The position numbers were made by a program, and so were the translations under genes. 64,000 nt of DNA from Campylobacter showae (lineage in GTDB: Bacteria > Campylobacterota > Campylobacteria > Campylobacterales > Campylobacteraceae), in contig NZ_LR535679.1 in assembly GCF_900699785.1 (NCBI RefSeq), forward strand, positions 1,240,001-1,304,000, given 5' to 3'. Each line of letters begins with the position of its first letter. Within the stretch, counting starts at the first letter, position 1. The notes beneath the pieces were generated by a model. That model ran no database searches and was not told the origin of the DNA. It worked only from the letters and a program-made list of their open reading frames with translations. Below, piece after piece: positions 28,640-37,198 of this stretch.

Positions 28640-29812
28640 ATGAAATACGATTTTGACGCGCCGGTGGAGCGAGGCGGGACGTATTCGTCAAAATGGAGAA
28701 CAAACGGCGACGAACTACCGATGTGGGTGGCGGATATGGATTTTAAGGTTGCGCCAGAAATTTTAGAAGCGCTACAAAAGCGCCTAGACAACGGAGTTTT
28801 TGGCTACTCGTACGTGCCGCAGGAGTGGAGCGAGGCCATCTGCTCGTGGTGGAGCAGGCGCCACGACGTCAAATTTGACCCGAGCTGGCTGATTTTTTGC
28901 ACGGGAGTGATCCCGATCATCAGCTCCGCCGTGCGCAAATTTACGAGCGTGGGCGATAAAATCGTAGTCCAAAGCCCCGTCTATCACGTCTTTTACCGCA
29001 GTATCGAAAACAACGGCAGGATCGCGCTCGCAAACGAGCTAGCCTACGACGGACGCGGCTACGATATCGACTTTGCCGATCTCGAAGAAAAGCTCGCCGA
29101 CCCGCTAACGACGATGTTTATCCTTTGCAACCCGCACAATCCCGTCGGCAAAATTTGGAGCGCCGAGAAGCTAGCCAAAATCGGCGAACTATGCGCTAAA
29201 CACGGCGTTTTGGTGATCTCAGACGAGATCCACTGCGACATCACGAGCCCCGGCAAAAGCTACGTACCGTTTATCCGCGCGAGCGAGACTTGCAAAAACA
29301 TCTCGATCACCTGCGTTTCGCCGACCAAAGCCTTTAACATCGCCGGCTTGCAAAGCTCCGCCGCCGTAGTGCCAAATCCCAAACTGCGCGCCAAAATGGC
29401 AAAAGCCATCAACGACGACGAGGTCGGCGAGGGCAATGCGTTTTCTTGTATCGCGGCGATCGCGGCGTTTGAGCGAGGCGAAGCGTGGCTCGAGCAGATG
29501 CGCGAATACGTAGAGCAAAACCGCAAAATCGTGAGCGAGTTTTTGCAAAACGAACTGCCGCAGATCAGGCTCGTGGAGCAGGACGCCACGTATCTACTCT
29601 GGCTTGACTGCCGCGAAATTTGCGACGATGCGAGCGATTTTCATAAATTCTTACGCCAAAAAGCGGGTCTTTGGCTAAACGACGGCAACGCGTATAGAGG
29701 CGAGGAAAAATGCTTCTTGCGCCTCAATATCGCCACGCAAAGATCGCGCGTGCTAGAGGGGCTAAAACGCCTAAAATCAGGCGCTCTGGCCTACACGAAA
29801 AGCAGGGAATAA
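28640..29812 (+). CDS. patB: PLP-dependent C-S lyase / aminotransferase, PatB/MalY family
   Basis: A 390-residue fold-type I PLP enzyme; PatB/MalY members cleave cystathionine or cysteine C-S bonds. The family opening DELPMWVADMDFKVAPEILE is present, then CNPHNPVGKIWS, SDEIHCDI (Asp binding the PLP ring nitrogen) and the Schiff-base lysine in SPTKAFNIAGLQSS (about residue 233). The C-terminal substrate-arginine segment is FLRLNIATQRSRV. AAGGAG precedes ATG 28640. True substrate (cystathionine beta-lyase or cysteine desulfhydrase) is not fixed by sequence. Confidence 0.9.
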   Translation: MKYDFDAPVERGGTYSSKWRTNGDELPMWVADMDFKVAPEILEALQKRLDNGVFGYSYVPQEWSEAICSWWSRRHDVKFDPSWLIFCTGVIPIISSAVRKFTSVGDKIVVQSPVYHVFYRSIENNGRIALANELAYDGRGYDIDFADLEEKLADPLTTMFILCNPHNPVGKIWSAEKLAKIGELCAKHGVLVISDEIHCDITSPGKSYVPFIRASETCKNISITCVSPTKAFNIAGLQSSAAVVPNPKLRAKMAKAINDDEVGEGNAFSCIAAIAAFERGEAWLEQMREYVEQNRKIVSEFLQNELPQIRLVEQDATYLLWLDCREICDDASDFHKFLRQKAGLWLNDGNAYRGEEKCFLRLNIATQRSRVLEGLKRLKSGALAYTKSRE

Positions 29813-29865
29813 TATATTTACGAAAAATTGGGATAAAATTTAGACCTTTTTGGTATGATTTGCGC

Positions 29866-29926
29866 GTCCGACAAGAAAACCTCCTTTTTGTAACGGCGTC
29901 TCGGCTCCCCCTGCCGAGGCGTTTTT
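29866..29926 (+). ncRNA. Candidate small RNA with two C-rich hairpin loops
   Basis: A TATGAT -10 box (29854-29859, in TTTGGTATGATTTG) is followed about 7 nt later by a roughly 60-nt unit. Hairpin 1 (29871-29891) has a 7-bp stem ACAAGAA/TTTTTGT displaying AACCTCC, the complement of a Shine-Dalgarno core. Hairpin 2 (29896-29922) has a 10-bp GC-rich stem with two wobbles displaying TCCCCCT, followed by TTTT, a good intrinsic terminator. No ORF fits. It could instead be tandem terminators for the upstream lyase; boundaries are inferred. Confidence 0.5.
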
Positions 29927-30026
29927 GTCTTATTCATTAAGCTTTTTTAGTTATAATCTTTCTCATAAATTTACTCCGCCTAGCTCAAATTTAATTAAAT
30001 TTAGCGTTTTAGGCAAAAGGACGAAA

Positions 30027-30500
30027 ATGCTAACTCACATAGACGAAAACGACCGTCCCAAAATGGTCGACGTAAGCGACAAGGACGTAACTACGCGCAT
30101 AGCCGTAGCAAGCGGCATCATAAAAATGTCGCGCGAAGCCTTTGACGCGATCAAAAACAACACCGGCAAAAAAGGCCCCGTCCTGCAAACCGCCGTCGTA
30201 GGCGCGATAATGGGCGCGAAAAAAACGAGCGAACTCATCCCGATGTGCCACCCGCTGCTAATTAGCGGCATAAACTGCGACATCGAAGAGTTAGCTGATA
30301 TCTGCGCTTATAAGCTAACCGTTAGCGTCAAGATAGACGGTAAAACCGGCGTCGAGATGGAGGCGCTAACGGGCGTTAGCGTCGGACTTCTAACGATCTA
30401 CGACATGATAAAAGCGATAGATAAAACTATGCAAATAACGGACATAAAACTAGAAAGTAAAAGCGGAGGCAAAAGTGGCGACTACGTGCGATCTAAATAA
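30027..30500 (+). CDS. moaC: Cyclic pyranopterin monophosphate synthase MoaC
   Basis: Second enzyme of molybdenum cofactor synthesis, acting after MoaA. The 157-residue product has [18 protein letters not shown], the catalytic region [19 protein letters not shown] and the C-terminal [20 protein letters not shown] with the family's conserved Glu and Asp. The start is ATG 30027 with AAAAGGACG upstream; an upstream in-frame extension is AT-rich leader. It is followed by DUF493 and a Cj0254-like gene as in C. jejuni, with a 26-nt overlap to the next start. Confidence 0.94.
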   Translation: MLTHIDENDRPKMVDVSDKDVTTRIAVASGIIKMSREAFDAIKNNTGKKGPVLQTAVVGAIMGAKKTSELIPMCHPLLISGINCDIEELADICAYKLTVSVKIDGKTGVEMEALTGVSVGLLTIYDMIKAIDKTMQITDIKLESKSGGKSGDYVRSK

Positions 30501-30738
30501 AGAACCCCAAATCTCGTACCCAAATTTCTGGGAATATAAAATCATCATCGAAGAAAGCGGCGATGCCCAAGCTATCGCGCAGAGCGTCGTAGGCGAGAGG
30601 CAGCACAAGATAACGCCCTCAAAATCGAGCAAAGAGGGCAAATACAAAAGCTACAATCTAAGCGTTTTGGTTAATTCTAACGAGGAGCGATTAGAGATAT
30701 TTTCCGCGCTAAGACGCGTTTGCAAATACGTACTATAA
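30475..30738 (+). CDS. DUF493 (YbeD/HP0495-like) family protein
   Basis: An 87-residue ferredoxin-like protein. GTG 30475 lies inside the end of moaC (26-nt overlap) and is preceded by AGCGGAGGCAAAA. The core [14 protein letters not shown] and the tail [16 protein letters not shown] fit the small regulator-like DUF493 family, whose function is not established. The same neighbour order (moaC, this, unknown) occurs in C. jejuni. Confidence 0.8.
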   Translation: MATTCDLNKEPQISYPNFWEYKIIIEESGDAQAIAQSVVGERQHKITPSKSSKEGKYKSYNLSVLVNSNEERLEIFSALRRVCKYVL

Positions 30739-30746
30739 GGACTTTC

Positions 30747-32027
30747 ATGCAAAATTTAGTCTTCATCCAAACCATAAAAGAGAACAAAAGCGATCCGCAA
30801 ATTTCCGTTTTGATCAGGGAATTTGCACTAAGCGAGTTTAGAAAAAGCGTCAAAGGCGCAAAAGGCGGCGACACAAATGCGGCTCTAGCTAAGGAATTTG
30901 AGCAAATTTGCGAGGCGCTAAAGAGCGAGGATCTGCTAAACCGCCAAAACGTCGCCAACCTCATCCAAAGCGCGGGCGACGCGCTCAGCGAAGCAAAAGA
31001 GCAGTACATCCACCGCCTAATCTACGAAAAAGAGCAGATCGAGCGGCAAATTTACGCGCAAAAAGACGAGATCAAAAACGACGTTCGCGCACTGCTTGAA
31101 AATATGGAAAATTTCATCAAAAATAGCGACCTGGCGGATAAAGACGAAATTTTAACCGCGATAGACGAAAAGATGCTCTGCGAGCTGCAAATACTGGGCA
31201 TCCTCAAAGAAACTACCGAAGCGGCGTTTCTAACCGCGATCGAAAAGGGCGACGACGTAAAAGACACGGTCGAGCAAATCGCCAAAAACGTCGTGCTTAG
31301 CGCGATAAACGAGGGCGAAGCGAGCAAAGAGCGCATCCTAGAGATCGCAAGGACGGTCTGCGAGGCGGCAAGCGAGATAGCCGACGTCGATCAGGCCTTT
31401 GCTAAAGAGCTAATCGCAGGCGCGATCGGCGGCGTAAAAGAGGCGCTTAGCAAAAGGACGGAGAAGTTTATCGAGGAGATCAAATTTGCCCCGGACGGCC
31501 AGACGCTGCTAGGCGAAGCTAAAGAATTTATAAGGCTCGAGGAGAGGTTTGTGGCGATGCTGCGCGATATGGCGCGCTCGGATGAGCCGTCTGCTGCGGT
31601 GATAAACGAAATCCTAGACGAGTCCATAGATAGCTACTTCGCCAAATTTAAGCGGCTACAAAACGACGTTTCCCGTCAGATCGAGCTTCAGCTAGAGGAG
31701 CTAAAATTTAACGAAAATATCGATAAATTCGCGAGCCTTGCGGGAGCAAAATTTGAGGAGCTAAAGCGTGAAGTCGGTCAAGCCGGCGATAAATTTAAAG
31801 AAAATTTTAACGCCAAAGAACGCCTCGAAGCGCTCAAAAAAGACATCAGCGACTTTGAAAAACGAACCGAGGAGAAGCTAAGCGCGATAAATGCAAGCGA
31901 GATCGGCGAAAACCTCAAAGCAAAATCAAAAGAACTAGGCGAGAAGCTCTACAAAGCCGCCGAAAATCTCATAAAAAACGCTAAAGAAAAAATCGGCAAA
32001 AAAGAGGACGAGAAAAAGGACGAGTGA
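30747..32027 (+). CDS. Long helical, coiled-coil protein, Cj0254-like hypothetical
   Basis: A 426-residue protein rich in Glu, Lys and Ala with near-continuous helix potential and few aromatic residues. No signal peptide or membrane helix is seen. The C-terminal third (about 340-426) is a highly charged coiled coil (EELKREVGQAGDKFKENF ... KIGKKEDEKKDE). The start is ATG 30747, with AAGGA 6 nt before, 8 nt after the DUF493 stop. A match to Cj0254 is inferred from gene order. The role is unknown; the character suggests a structural or membrane-surface protein. Confidence 0.7.
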   Translation: MQNLVFIQTIKENKSDPQISVLIREFALSEFRKSVKGAKGGDTNAALAKEFEQICEALKSEDLLNRQNVANLIQSAGDALSEAKEQYIHRLIYEKEQIERQIYAQKDEIKNDVRALLENMENFIKNSDLADKDEILTAIDEKMLCELQILGILKETTEAAFLTAIEKGDDVKDTVEQIAKNVVLSAINEGEASKERILEIARTVCEAASEIADVDQAFAKELIAGAIGGVKEALSKRTEKFIEEIKFAPDGQTLLGEAKEFIRLEERFVAMLRDMARSDEPSAAVINEILDESIDSYFAKFKRLQNDVSRQIELQLEELKFNENIDKFASLAGAKFEELKREVGQAGDKFKENFNAKERLEALKKDISDFEKRTEEKLSAINASEIGENLKAKSKELGEKLYKAAENLIKNAKEKIGKKEDEKKDE

Positions 32028-32094
32028 GCCCGACTTTGGCGCATTTGGTTAAATTTGCGCCCGGGTTTAATCGCCTTTTAATCACCCGCTCTAA

Positions 32095-32142
32095 ACGGAG
32101 GCAAATTTGACGCGGTAAATTTGCGCTCGAATTTGCCTCCGT
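32095..32142. terminator. Perfect hairpin after the coiled-coil gene
   Basis: Arms ACGGAGGCAAATT and AATTTGCCTCCGT pair perfectly (13 bp) around a 22-nt loop, 68 nt after the stop at 32027 and 43 nt before the next gene. There is no T tract, so it could act as a bidirectional terminator or an RNA-stability element. Confidence 0.5.
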
Positions 32143-32184
32143 CAAGACGCCGCGAAAGTCAAATTTAACCCCAAAGGATCAAAA

Positions 32185-33126
32185 ATGAGCATCACGTTTT
32201 TCGTAAAAAATAAAAAGAAGTTTCTAATCGGCCTTGCGCCCGTGATGAGCGTGGAGGAGGCGCTGCGACTGGTGCCGAATTTATCGCAGTTTAACGCCGA
32301 CGAGGATGACGAGGAGTTTGACGCAGATAGCTTTTACGGCGCAAAGCTCGACGAGCTTGACTGCCTCGTTGCCGGCACGGACGGACTTAGCGGGCGCGGC
32401 TTTGAGATCGGATACGAGGATGGCGCGTATAATGTCCGCATCGGCACGCCAAGCACCCGCACGGACTGGAAAATCGCTCTAGAGTACCTAAAAAACCTAG
32501 CCATAAAAATGGACGGCGAAATCGTGAGCGAGGACGGCGAGAAATTTAGCGCGCAAAATATCGAGGGTTTTGACTATGAACCCGATATAAGCGCGGGACT
32601 AGGGGCGATAGAGCAAAATTTGCAAAAAGAGGCGCAAATCAGCACGATTTACGGCACGCGAAACGAAGTGTCGTTCGATCAAAAGATCATAGCTCGCATC
32701 CTAGGCGCGAAGGATCCCGTGGGCGAATTTAGTAAATTCGTAACCGATATCCAAAACCTGGATGCGTATTTTGCAAATCAGATGTTTTACCGCAGGAACG
32801 ATAACGGCGAGATTATCGGACGGTACGTCCTGTCGCAAGGCGTCGTTACCGCGCTGCCGTATGAGCCTAGCGTGGAGTATAAAAATTTACAAATGCTAGG
32901 CGATGAGAAAGTCGCGCGGTGGTCGGTCGCGATATTTGGCGGAGAGGGCGACGACGACGAGAAATACGAGATCCTAGCGACGCTAAAATATGAAAATTTC
33001 ATCCAAAATTTGCCAAAAGATAAATACGAATTTATCGACGCTAAAAATATCGTCGTAAGCGCGTTTAGCAAAGCGGAATTTGACGCGCTCATCGCAAAAT
33101 GCGGCGAAGATGGGCTGGCGGACTAG
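32185..33126 (+). CDS. DUF4299-like acidic hypothetical protein
   Basis: A 313-residue, soluble, very acidic protein (stretches such as DEDDEEFDADSF and GGEGDDDEKYE). The opening MSITFFVKNKKKFLIGLAPV, then SVEEALRLVP, resembles the DUF4299 family, a recollection rather than a search result. The second half has YRRNDNGEIIGRYVLSQG and KAEFDALIAKCGEDG. No catalytic motif is evident. ATG 32185 follows CCCAAAGGATCAAAA. Function unknown; such proteins often occur in accessory or contact-related regions. Confidence 0.6.
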   Translation: MSITFFVKNKKKFLIGLAPVMSVEEALRLVPNLSQFNADEDDEEFDADSFYGAKLDELDCLVAGTDGLSGRGFEIGYEDGAYNVRIGTPSTRTDWKIALEYLKNLAIKMDGEIVSEDGEKFSAQNIEGFDYEPDISAGLGAIEQNLQKEAQISTIYGTRNEVSFDQKIIARILGAKDPVGEFSKFVTDIQNLDAYFANQMFYRRNDNGEIIGRYVLSQGVVTALPYEPSVEYKNLQMLGDEKVARWSVAIFGGEGDDDEKYEILATLKYENFIQNLPKDKYEFIDAKNIVVSAFSKAEFDALIAKCGEDGLAD

Positions 33127-33369
33127 GCTGTTTAGCTAGCGGCGGAGATTTGCCCTCCTCACGCTAAATTTAGCGGCGTAGTTAAAATTCATGACCGAAT
33201 TTGACCGCCGCATTACCCCAAAACAGTGCCAAATTTGACGCAACATAGATCAAATTCGGCGTCAAATTTAAAGCTTCAAAAAGCCGCAAATTTAACCCTG
33301 ACCCCAAAATATTGACTTGCTCCGCACCTTTAGATGAAATCAGGCGCAAAAAAACAAAGGAGATCAAAA

Positions 33370-33771
33370 ATGCGAAAAACTTTCCTGCCTATTTTATGCG
33401 CCTTCCTGCTGGACGGATGTACTACGTACGGCATCGGCCCCTCTAATATATTCTTAGAAAACAAAGAGCTATCCCAGCTAAAAGGCCGCCATATCCTAGA
33501 TATGGAAAAGTACTCCGGCGGCTGGTCGCATATCGAGATAGGTATGCTTTCAAACAAATTTTATATGCAATACGAGCCTCGCGAAGTGCTATCGGTTAAT
33601 AGATCGTGCAACTTCTGGGGTTGTAGCGTAACAGGCGTCAACTATAGCACCTACGGTTTCGTATACTTTACCACCGATAAGGACGGCTATATCACGGACT
33701 ACACCGAGGACGGCGACGCGATAAGGAGCGTCAAGCATAAATTTAAAGACCTGCTAGTACTGGAGAACTAA
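33370..33771 (+). CDS. Small lipoprotein, hypothetical
   Basis: A 133-residue protein with a signal peptide and lipobox LLDGC (Cys17, to be lipidated), then TTYGIGPSN. ATG 33370 follows AAAGGAGATCAAAA; the upstream frame from 33334 lacks a ribosome site and would spoil the signal peptide. Mature residues include MEKYSGGWSHIEIGMLSN and two Cys in NRSCNFWGCSV. The next gene starts 1 nt after its stop, so they form a unit with the Sel1 protein. Family not recognised. Confidence 0.7.
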   Translation: MRKTFLPILCAFLLDGCTTYGIGPSNIFLENKELSQLKGRHILDMEKYSGGWSHIEIGMLSNKFYMQYEPREVLSVNRSCNFWGCSVTGVNYSTYGFVYFTTDKDGYITDYTEDGDAIRSVKHKFKDLLVLEN

Positions 33772-33772
33772 G

Positions 33773-34372
33773 ATGAAAAAGACGGTAATAACATTATGCG
33801 CATTTGCGATCACTGCGGCGTTTGGATTGTCCAACGAGGATTACGATAAATTTATAGCGCTAGACGATAGCGGAAAATATAAAGAAGCACTGGCCTTTAT
33901 CAAACCCAGAGCCGATGGCGGCGACGCCAGAGCGGTCGCGCTTGTTGGCTACCTATACGAGGTAAGGATGTCTAATATCGGCGAAGGCGTAAAATGGTAT
34001 AAAAAAGCCATGGGGCTAAATGATTCGCTCGCCCACTCTAATATGGCGCGGATCTACTACCGCATGACGGATTATAAGCTAGCCGCGCAGACCTTTGAAA
34101 AGGCAAGCAAACTAGGCGACACTGGCGCGGACGCAATGCTGGGAAATATGTATCTAAACGGGATACATTTTAAAAAAGACTATAAAAAAGCGCTCGTCTA
34201 CATCCAAAAAGCCGTTGCTGACGACGACCCTCACGCTCTAACCGATCTAGCTATATGCTACGAGAACAGCTACGGCGTCGCAAGGGACATGGATAAAGCC
34301 ATAGAGTTCTATAAACGCGGAGCGGCGGGCGGTAACGAATACGCCAAAAGAGCGCTAGAGAGATTGCAGTAG
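33773..34372 (+). CDS. Sel1-repeat (TPR-like) secreted protein
   Basis: A 199-residue protein with a signal peptide (MKKTVITLCAFAITAAFG) followed by at least four Sel1-like repeats: ARAVALVGYLYEVRM, AHSNMARIYYRMTD, ADAMLGNMYLNGI and ALTDLAICYENSYGVARD with DKAIEFYKRGAAGG. Such repeats bind other proteins. Unlike many Helicobacter/Campylobacter Hcp-type Sel1 proteins it lacks regularly spaced Cys pairs. It is cotranscribed with the lipoprotein just upstream; the pair may act together at the cell envelope. Confidence 0.75.
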   Translation: MKKTVITLCAFAITAAFGLSNEDYDKFIALDDSGKYKEALAFIKPRADGGDARAVALVGYLYEVRMSNIGEGVKWYKKAMGLNDSLAHSNMARIYYRMTDYKLAAQTFEKASKLGDTGADAMLGNMYLNGIHFKKDYKKALVYIQKAVADDDPHALTDLAICYENSYGVARDMDKAIEFYKRGAAGGNEYAKRALERLQ

Positions 34373-34464
34373 CAGACTGCGACAAGTTCTCGAGTTTTGG
34401 CGATACCGACCGTGCGAGCTTATCGGTCTTGGCGGCGGTGACTCGGGTACTGGTTGGCGGAGGC

Positions 34465-34486
34465 AGCTTGGGCTAGCTCCCAAGCT
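34465..34486 (+). terminator. Hairpin downstream of the Sel1 gene
   Basis: AGCTTGGG (34465-34472) and CCCAAGCT (34479-34486) form a perfect 8-bp stem with a 6-nt loop. A second inverted pair, CGGTTTA/TAAACCG, follows within 35 nt. No gene is present from 34373 to 34606. Confidence 0.4.
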
Positions 34487-34606
34487 CGCTCGGTTTAAAT
34501 TTTAGTTTTCGGTAAACCGCCGGATATCGGTCGGTTTATCCGTTTAGCTTTCGCCTCGCAAAATAACTCAAATTTGGGCAAATTTAAACCCCGAGCCGAG
34601 TTAAAT

Positions 34607-35398
34607 TTAATACATAAAAAGCCCCGCGTCCTTTGCCTCTCCGACCTTATCAGTTTTCACCCAAGCCGCGATATAGATGAAAAACGAAGCCACGAGCAAA
34701 AAGAAACCAAATACCGCCAAAACACCGCTCGCCCACAGCAACTCTCCCGCAAAAAACGTGCAAACGTAGACGCGAAAAAGTCCGTTTCTAGTTAGCCTTG
34801 CTAGCTCGAAAAAGACCTTCCCCCACACGAACGCGACGTAGCCCAGCAGTAGTAGCGCGATGACGGCCACTAGCTTAGCTAGCGGATGAGCCGCGTCCGC
34901 CATATACGATGCCAGCGTCGCCGTGACGTGAGCGACGAACATCACGATCATCGCCTTGCCGTAGTTTACGTGCAGATCATCGCTGTGAGCGAGCCTGGCG
35001 ACTCCGCCTAGCGCCGCATAGGTTAGCAGCGCGGCCGCTATGACGGCGAGATTGTCCGCGATCTGTAGCGCTAGCCCCGAGTAACTTGCGATAAAGTACG
35101 CATAGATCTTGATCGCGGCCGGCACGATACCGGATGCGATGCCTAGCGTCCTAGCTCGGTCAAACGCCGCGCTCTCTTTTAGCGCAGCCTTCGTCTCCTC
35201 GCTTCTGGTATCCTTTACCGCGCGCTTTTCACCCTCGTCTACGACTACAAAAACGTCCCGCGCAAACGCCCCATCGGGCCGAAACGCCACTCGCTCGCCG
35301 CCGCTAGGTCGCCCCAAGCGCACGTCCTCAAAGCTAAATTTATAGTATTTCCCGTCGTCGCCGACTGTCGTCGTTTCGTTTATAGCTACGCCCTTCAC
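34607..35398 (-). CDS. Hypothetical membrane protein with N-terminal cytoplasmic/soluble domain
   Basis: A 263-residue protein. The first 80 residues are soluble (GKYYKFSFEDVRLGRPSGGE), then come five or six hydrophobic helices from about residue 90 to 250. GTG 35398 is chosen because AGGAG lies 5 nt before it; the TTG at 35401 would be only 2 nt from it. The family is not recognised. It lies downstream of the DUF3137 and LemA genes on the same strand, so it may belong to that membrane cluster, though gaps of over 100 nt separate them. Confidence 0.6.
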   Translation of the reverse strand: MKGVAINETTTVGDDGKYYKFSFEDVRLGRPSGGERVAFRPDGAFARDVFVVVDEGEKRAVKDTRSEETKAALKESAAFDRARTLGIASGIVPAAIKIYAYFIASYSGLALQIADNLAVIAAALLTYAALGGVARLAHSDDLHVNYGKAMIVMFVAHVTATLASYMADAAHPLAKLVAVIALLLLGYVAFVWGKVFFELARLTRNGLFRVYVCTFFAGELLWASGVLAVFGFFLLVASFFIYIAAWVKTDKVGEAKDAGLFMY

Positions 35399-35508
35399 CA
35401 ACTCTCCTTTTTCGTTTTACCGCCATACTCGATGATTTCCGACTCGCCCGCTTGTTTGGGTTTTTAGTGTGCGGGTTATGCCGCCCGTCAAATTTGACGC
35501 CAAAGTCC

Positions 35509-36375
35509 CTAATCCAGCCAAATTTTACGGTTTAGCCGTAGCTCCTCGACGATACGCAAAAAGCCGCCGATCTCGTCTTTGTAAAATCTATTCGCCCCCT
35601 TGCCCACGAGCGGACGGCGCAGATCGGGCTCGAAATTATCGCGTCCCGTGCGGATCGCCATGCAGATCTTATCCCCGGTCAGCACGATGTTTATAGGGCG
35701 GTGAAATCTCGTTTTTAGCAGCTTTAGATTTTCCATCAGGCTAGGCGTGAGCGCGTATCTAGCCTCGATCTGATCGGTCGTATAGACGCGAAATAGCCGC
35801 TCAAACTCCGCGTCGTCCATCCTCGCGCGCTTGCCGCCGTAGTCCCTAAAATCATCCATCCCGCTACAAATTTGCGTGACGCCCTTTAAGCGTTTAGGAA
35901 AATCGGCGACGAACAAAATCCCCGCAAAAAGCACTCTATGCGTCTTGTTTCCGCGTAGATCCTCTTTGATACTTATCGCCTCTACGTCGCTAAATTTGAC
36001 CCGCACGCCCTCTATCTGCCCGAAAATCAGGTCGTTGCCCGAGTATTTGTCGATGTCAAAATCATAAATCATATAAAGATAATCGCTCTCTACGTATTCG
36101 CCCGGATAATACGCGAGACCGCACTCCTCCACGATACTTCTCACGACTTTTCGCTTAAATTTAAAGGTAAAACTATCGGTAAAAATACTCTTGAAAAAAT
36201 AGTACATCGCAGTCCCGCAGACCACAAACGCACCCGCGCTAAGAGCGGCGTTTTGCGCGGCTAGATATAGCAGCCAAGCCACCGCCGTAGCGACAAAAAA
36301 GCAGGTGAGCTTTAGTCTAAAAAGCGAGCGTAAAACTTTTTGCCGCTCAAGCTCTAGCAAGACCAGATCGTCCAT
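35509..36375 (-). CDS. DUF3137 family membrane protein
   Basis: A 288-residue protein with two close membrane helices near the N-terminus (FFVATAVAWLLYLAA, then FVVCGTAMYYFFKSIF, about residues 27-67) and a large cytoplasmic domain with YPGEYVESDYLYMIYDFD and VLFAGILFVADFPKR. The architecture and motifs fit DUF3137, which is often encoded beside LemA, as here. Function unknown. ATG 36375 follows AGGAGCGAAA. The 268 nt up to the LemA stop hold no gene, only AAATTT-rich sequence. Confidence 0.75.
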   Translation of the reverse strand: MDDLVLLELERQKVLRSLFRLKLTCFFVATAVAWLLYLAAQNAALSAGAFVVCGTAMYYFFKSIFTDSFTFKFKRKVVRSIVEECGLAYYPGEYVESDYLYMIYDFDIDKYSGNDLIFGQIEGVRVKFSDVEAISIKEDLRGNKTHRVLFAGILFVADFPKRLKGVTQICSGMDDFRDYGGKRARMDDAEFERLFRVYTTDQIEARYALTPSLMENLKLLKTRFHRPINIVLTGDKICMAIRTGRDNFEPDLRRPLVGKGANRFYKDEIGGFLRIVEELRLNRKIWLD

Positions 36376-36643
36376 TTTCGCTCCTGTTTTTAATCTAACG
36401 CCTTTTGCAAATTTGGCTATTTTACGAGCTTTCGTCTTTAAATTTGCGTTTTAAACCGTTTAAATTTTAGCTCGCCGTTTGCGGGCGACGACGCTTCAAA
36501 TTCGGATCAAATTTGCCGCCTAAATTTACCGCCCGCGCCGCTTTTACTTTTAAATTTAACGAGCCGACAAAGTCCGCTTGTGTTTTTGGAGCGCAGTTAA
36601 AGCGCTCAAATTTAACTTCAAATTTGACGAAGCGAGCGCAAAT

Positions 36644-37198
36644 TTAGCGGTTAAAAAGCTCGTGCACGTCGTGCGGATCGTCTTGACCCTTAGGCACCTC
36701 GAAAAACGCCGCCTTATGAAACCTCGCCCAGCTAGCGACGATATTTGAAGGAAACATCTCCACGGCGTTGTTATAGTCGGTCACGGCGGCGTTGTAGGCG
36801 CGGCGCGCGGCGGAGATCTGCTCCTCGATCTCGTTTAGCGTCTTTTGCAAGTGCATGACGTTTTCGTTGGCTTTAAGCTCTGGGTAGTTCTCGACGACGA
36901 CGTTGAGCTTTGAGATAAGGTTTGACAGCTCGCCGTTTAGCGCAAATCTCTGCTCGTCCCCCGCGGCCTTTTGGATGCCGCTTCTAAGCGCGGAGATGTT
37001 TTCTAACAGCTCGCGCTCGTGCGTGATGTACTGCTTGACGGTGGCGACGAGGTTTGGGATGAGGTCAAAGCGCCTTTTTAGCTGCGTATCGACGCCAGAT
37101 CTGATGTTTGAGACTTGGTTGCGCTTGCCCACTAGCGAGTTGTAGACCGAGATGACGATGAGCGCGAGAACGGCGATGATGCCTAGGACGATGTACAT
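36644..37198 (-). CDS. lemA: LemA family protein
   Basis: A 184-residue protein with an N-terminal membrane helix (MYIVLGIIAVLALIVISVYN) and the long LemA helical bundle: NSLVGKRNQVSNIRSGVDTQ, LKRRFDLIPNLVATVKQYIT, and the typical RRAYNAAVTDYNNAVEMFPS. The start is ATG 37198, with AAAAGGAGCAAAA upstream; an in-frame start at 37231 would add a charged leader before the helix. LemA proteins are widespread membrane proteins without a firm function. It is encoded upstream of DUF3137. Confidence 0.88.
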   Translation of the reverse strand: MYIVLGIIAVLALIVISVYNSLVGKRNQVSNIRSGVDTQLKRRFDLIPNLVATVKQYITHERELLENISALRSGIQKAAGDEQRFALNGELSNLISKLNVVVENYPELKANENVMHLQKTLNEIEEQISAARRAYNAAVTDYNNAVEMFPSNIVASWARFHKAAFFEVPKGQDDPHDVHELFNR

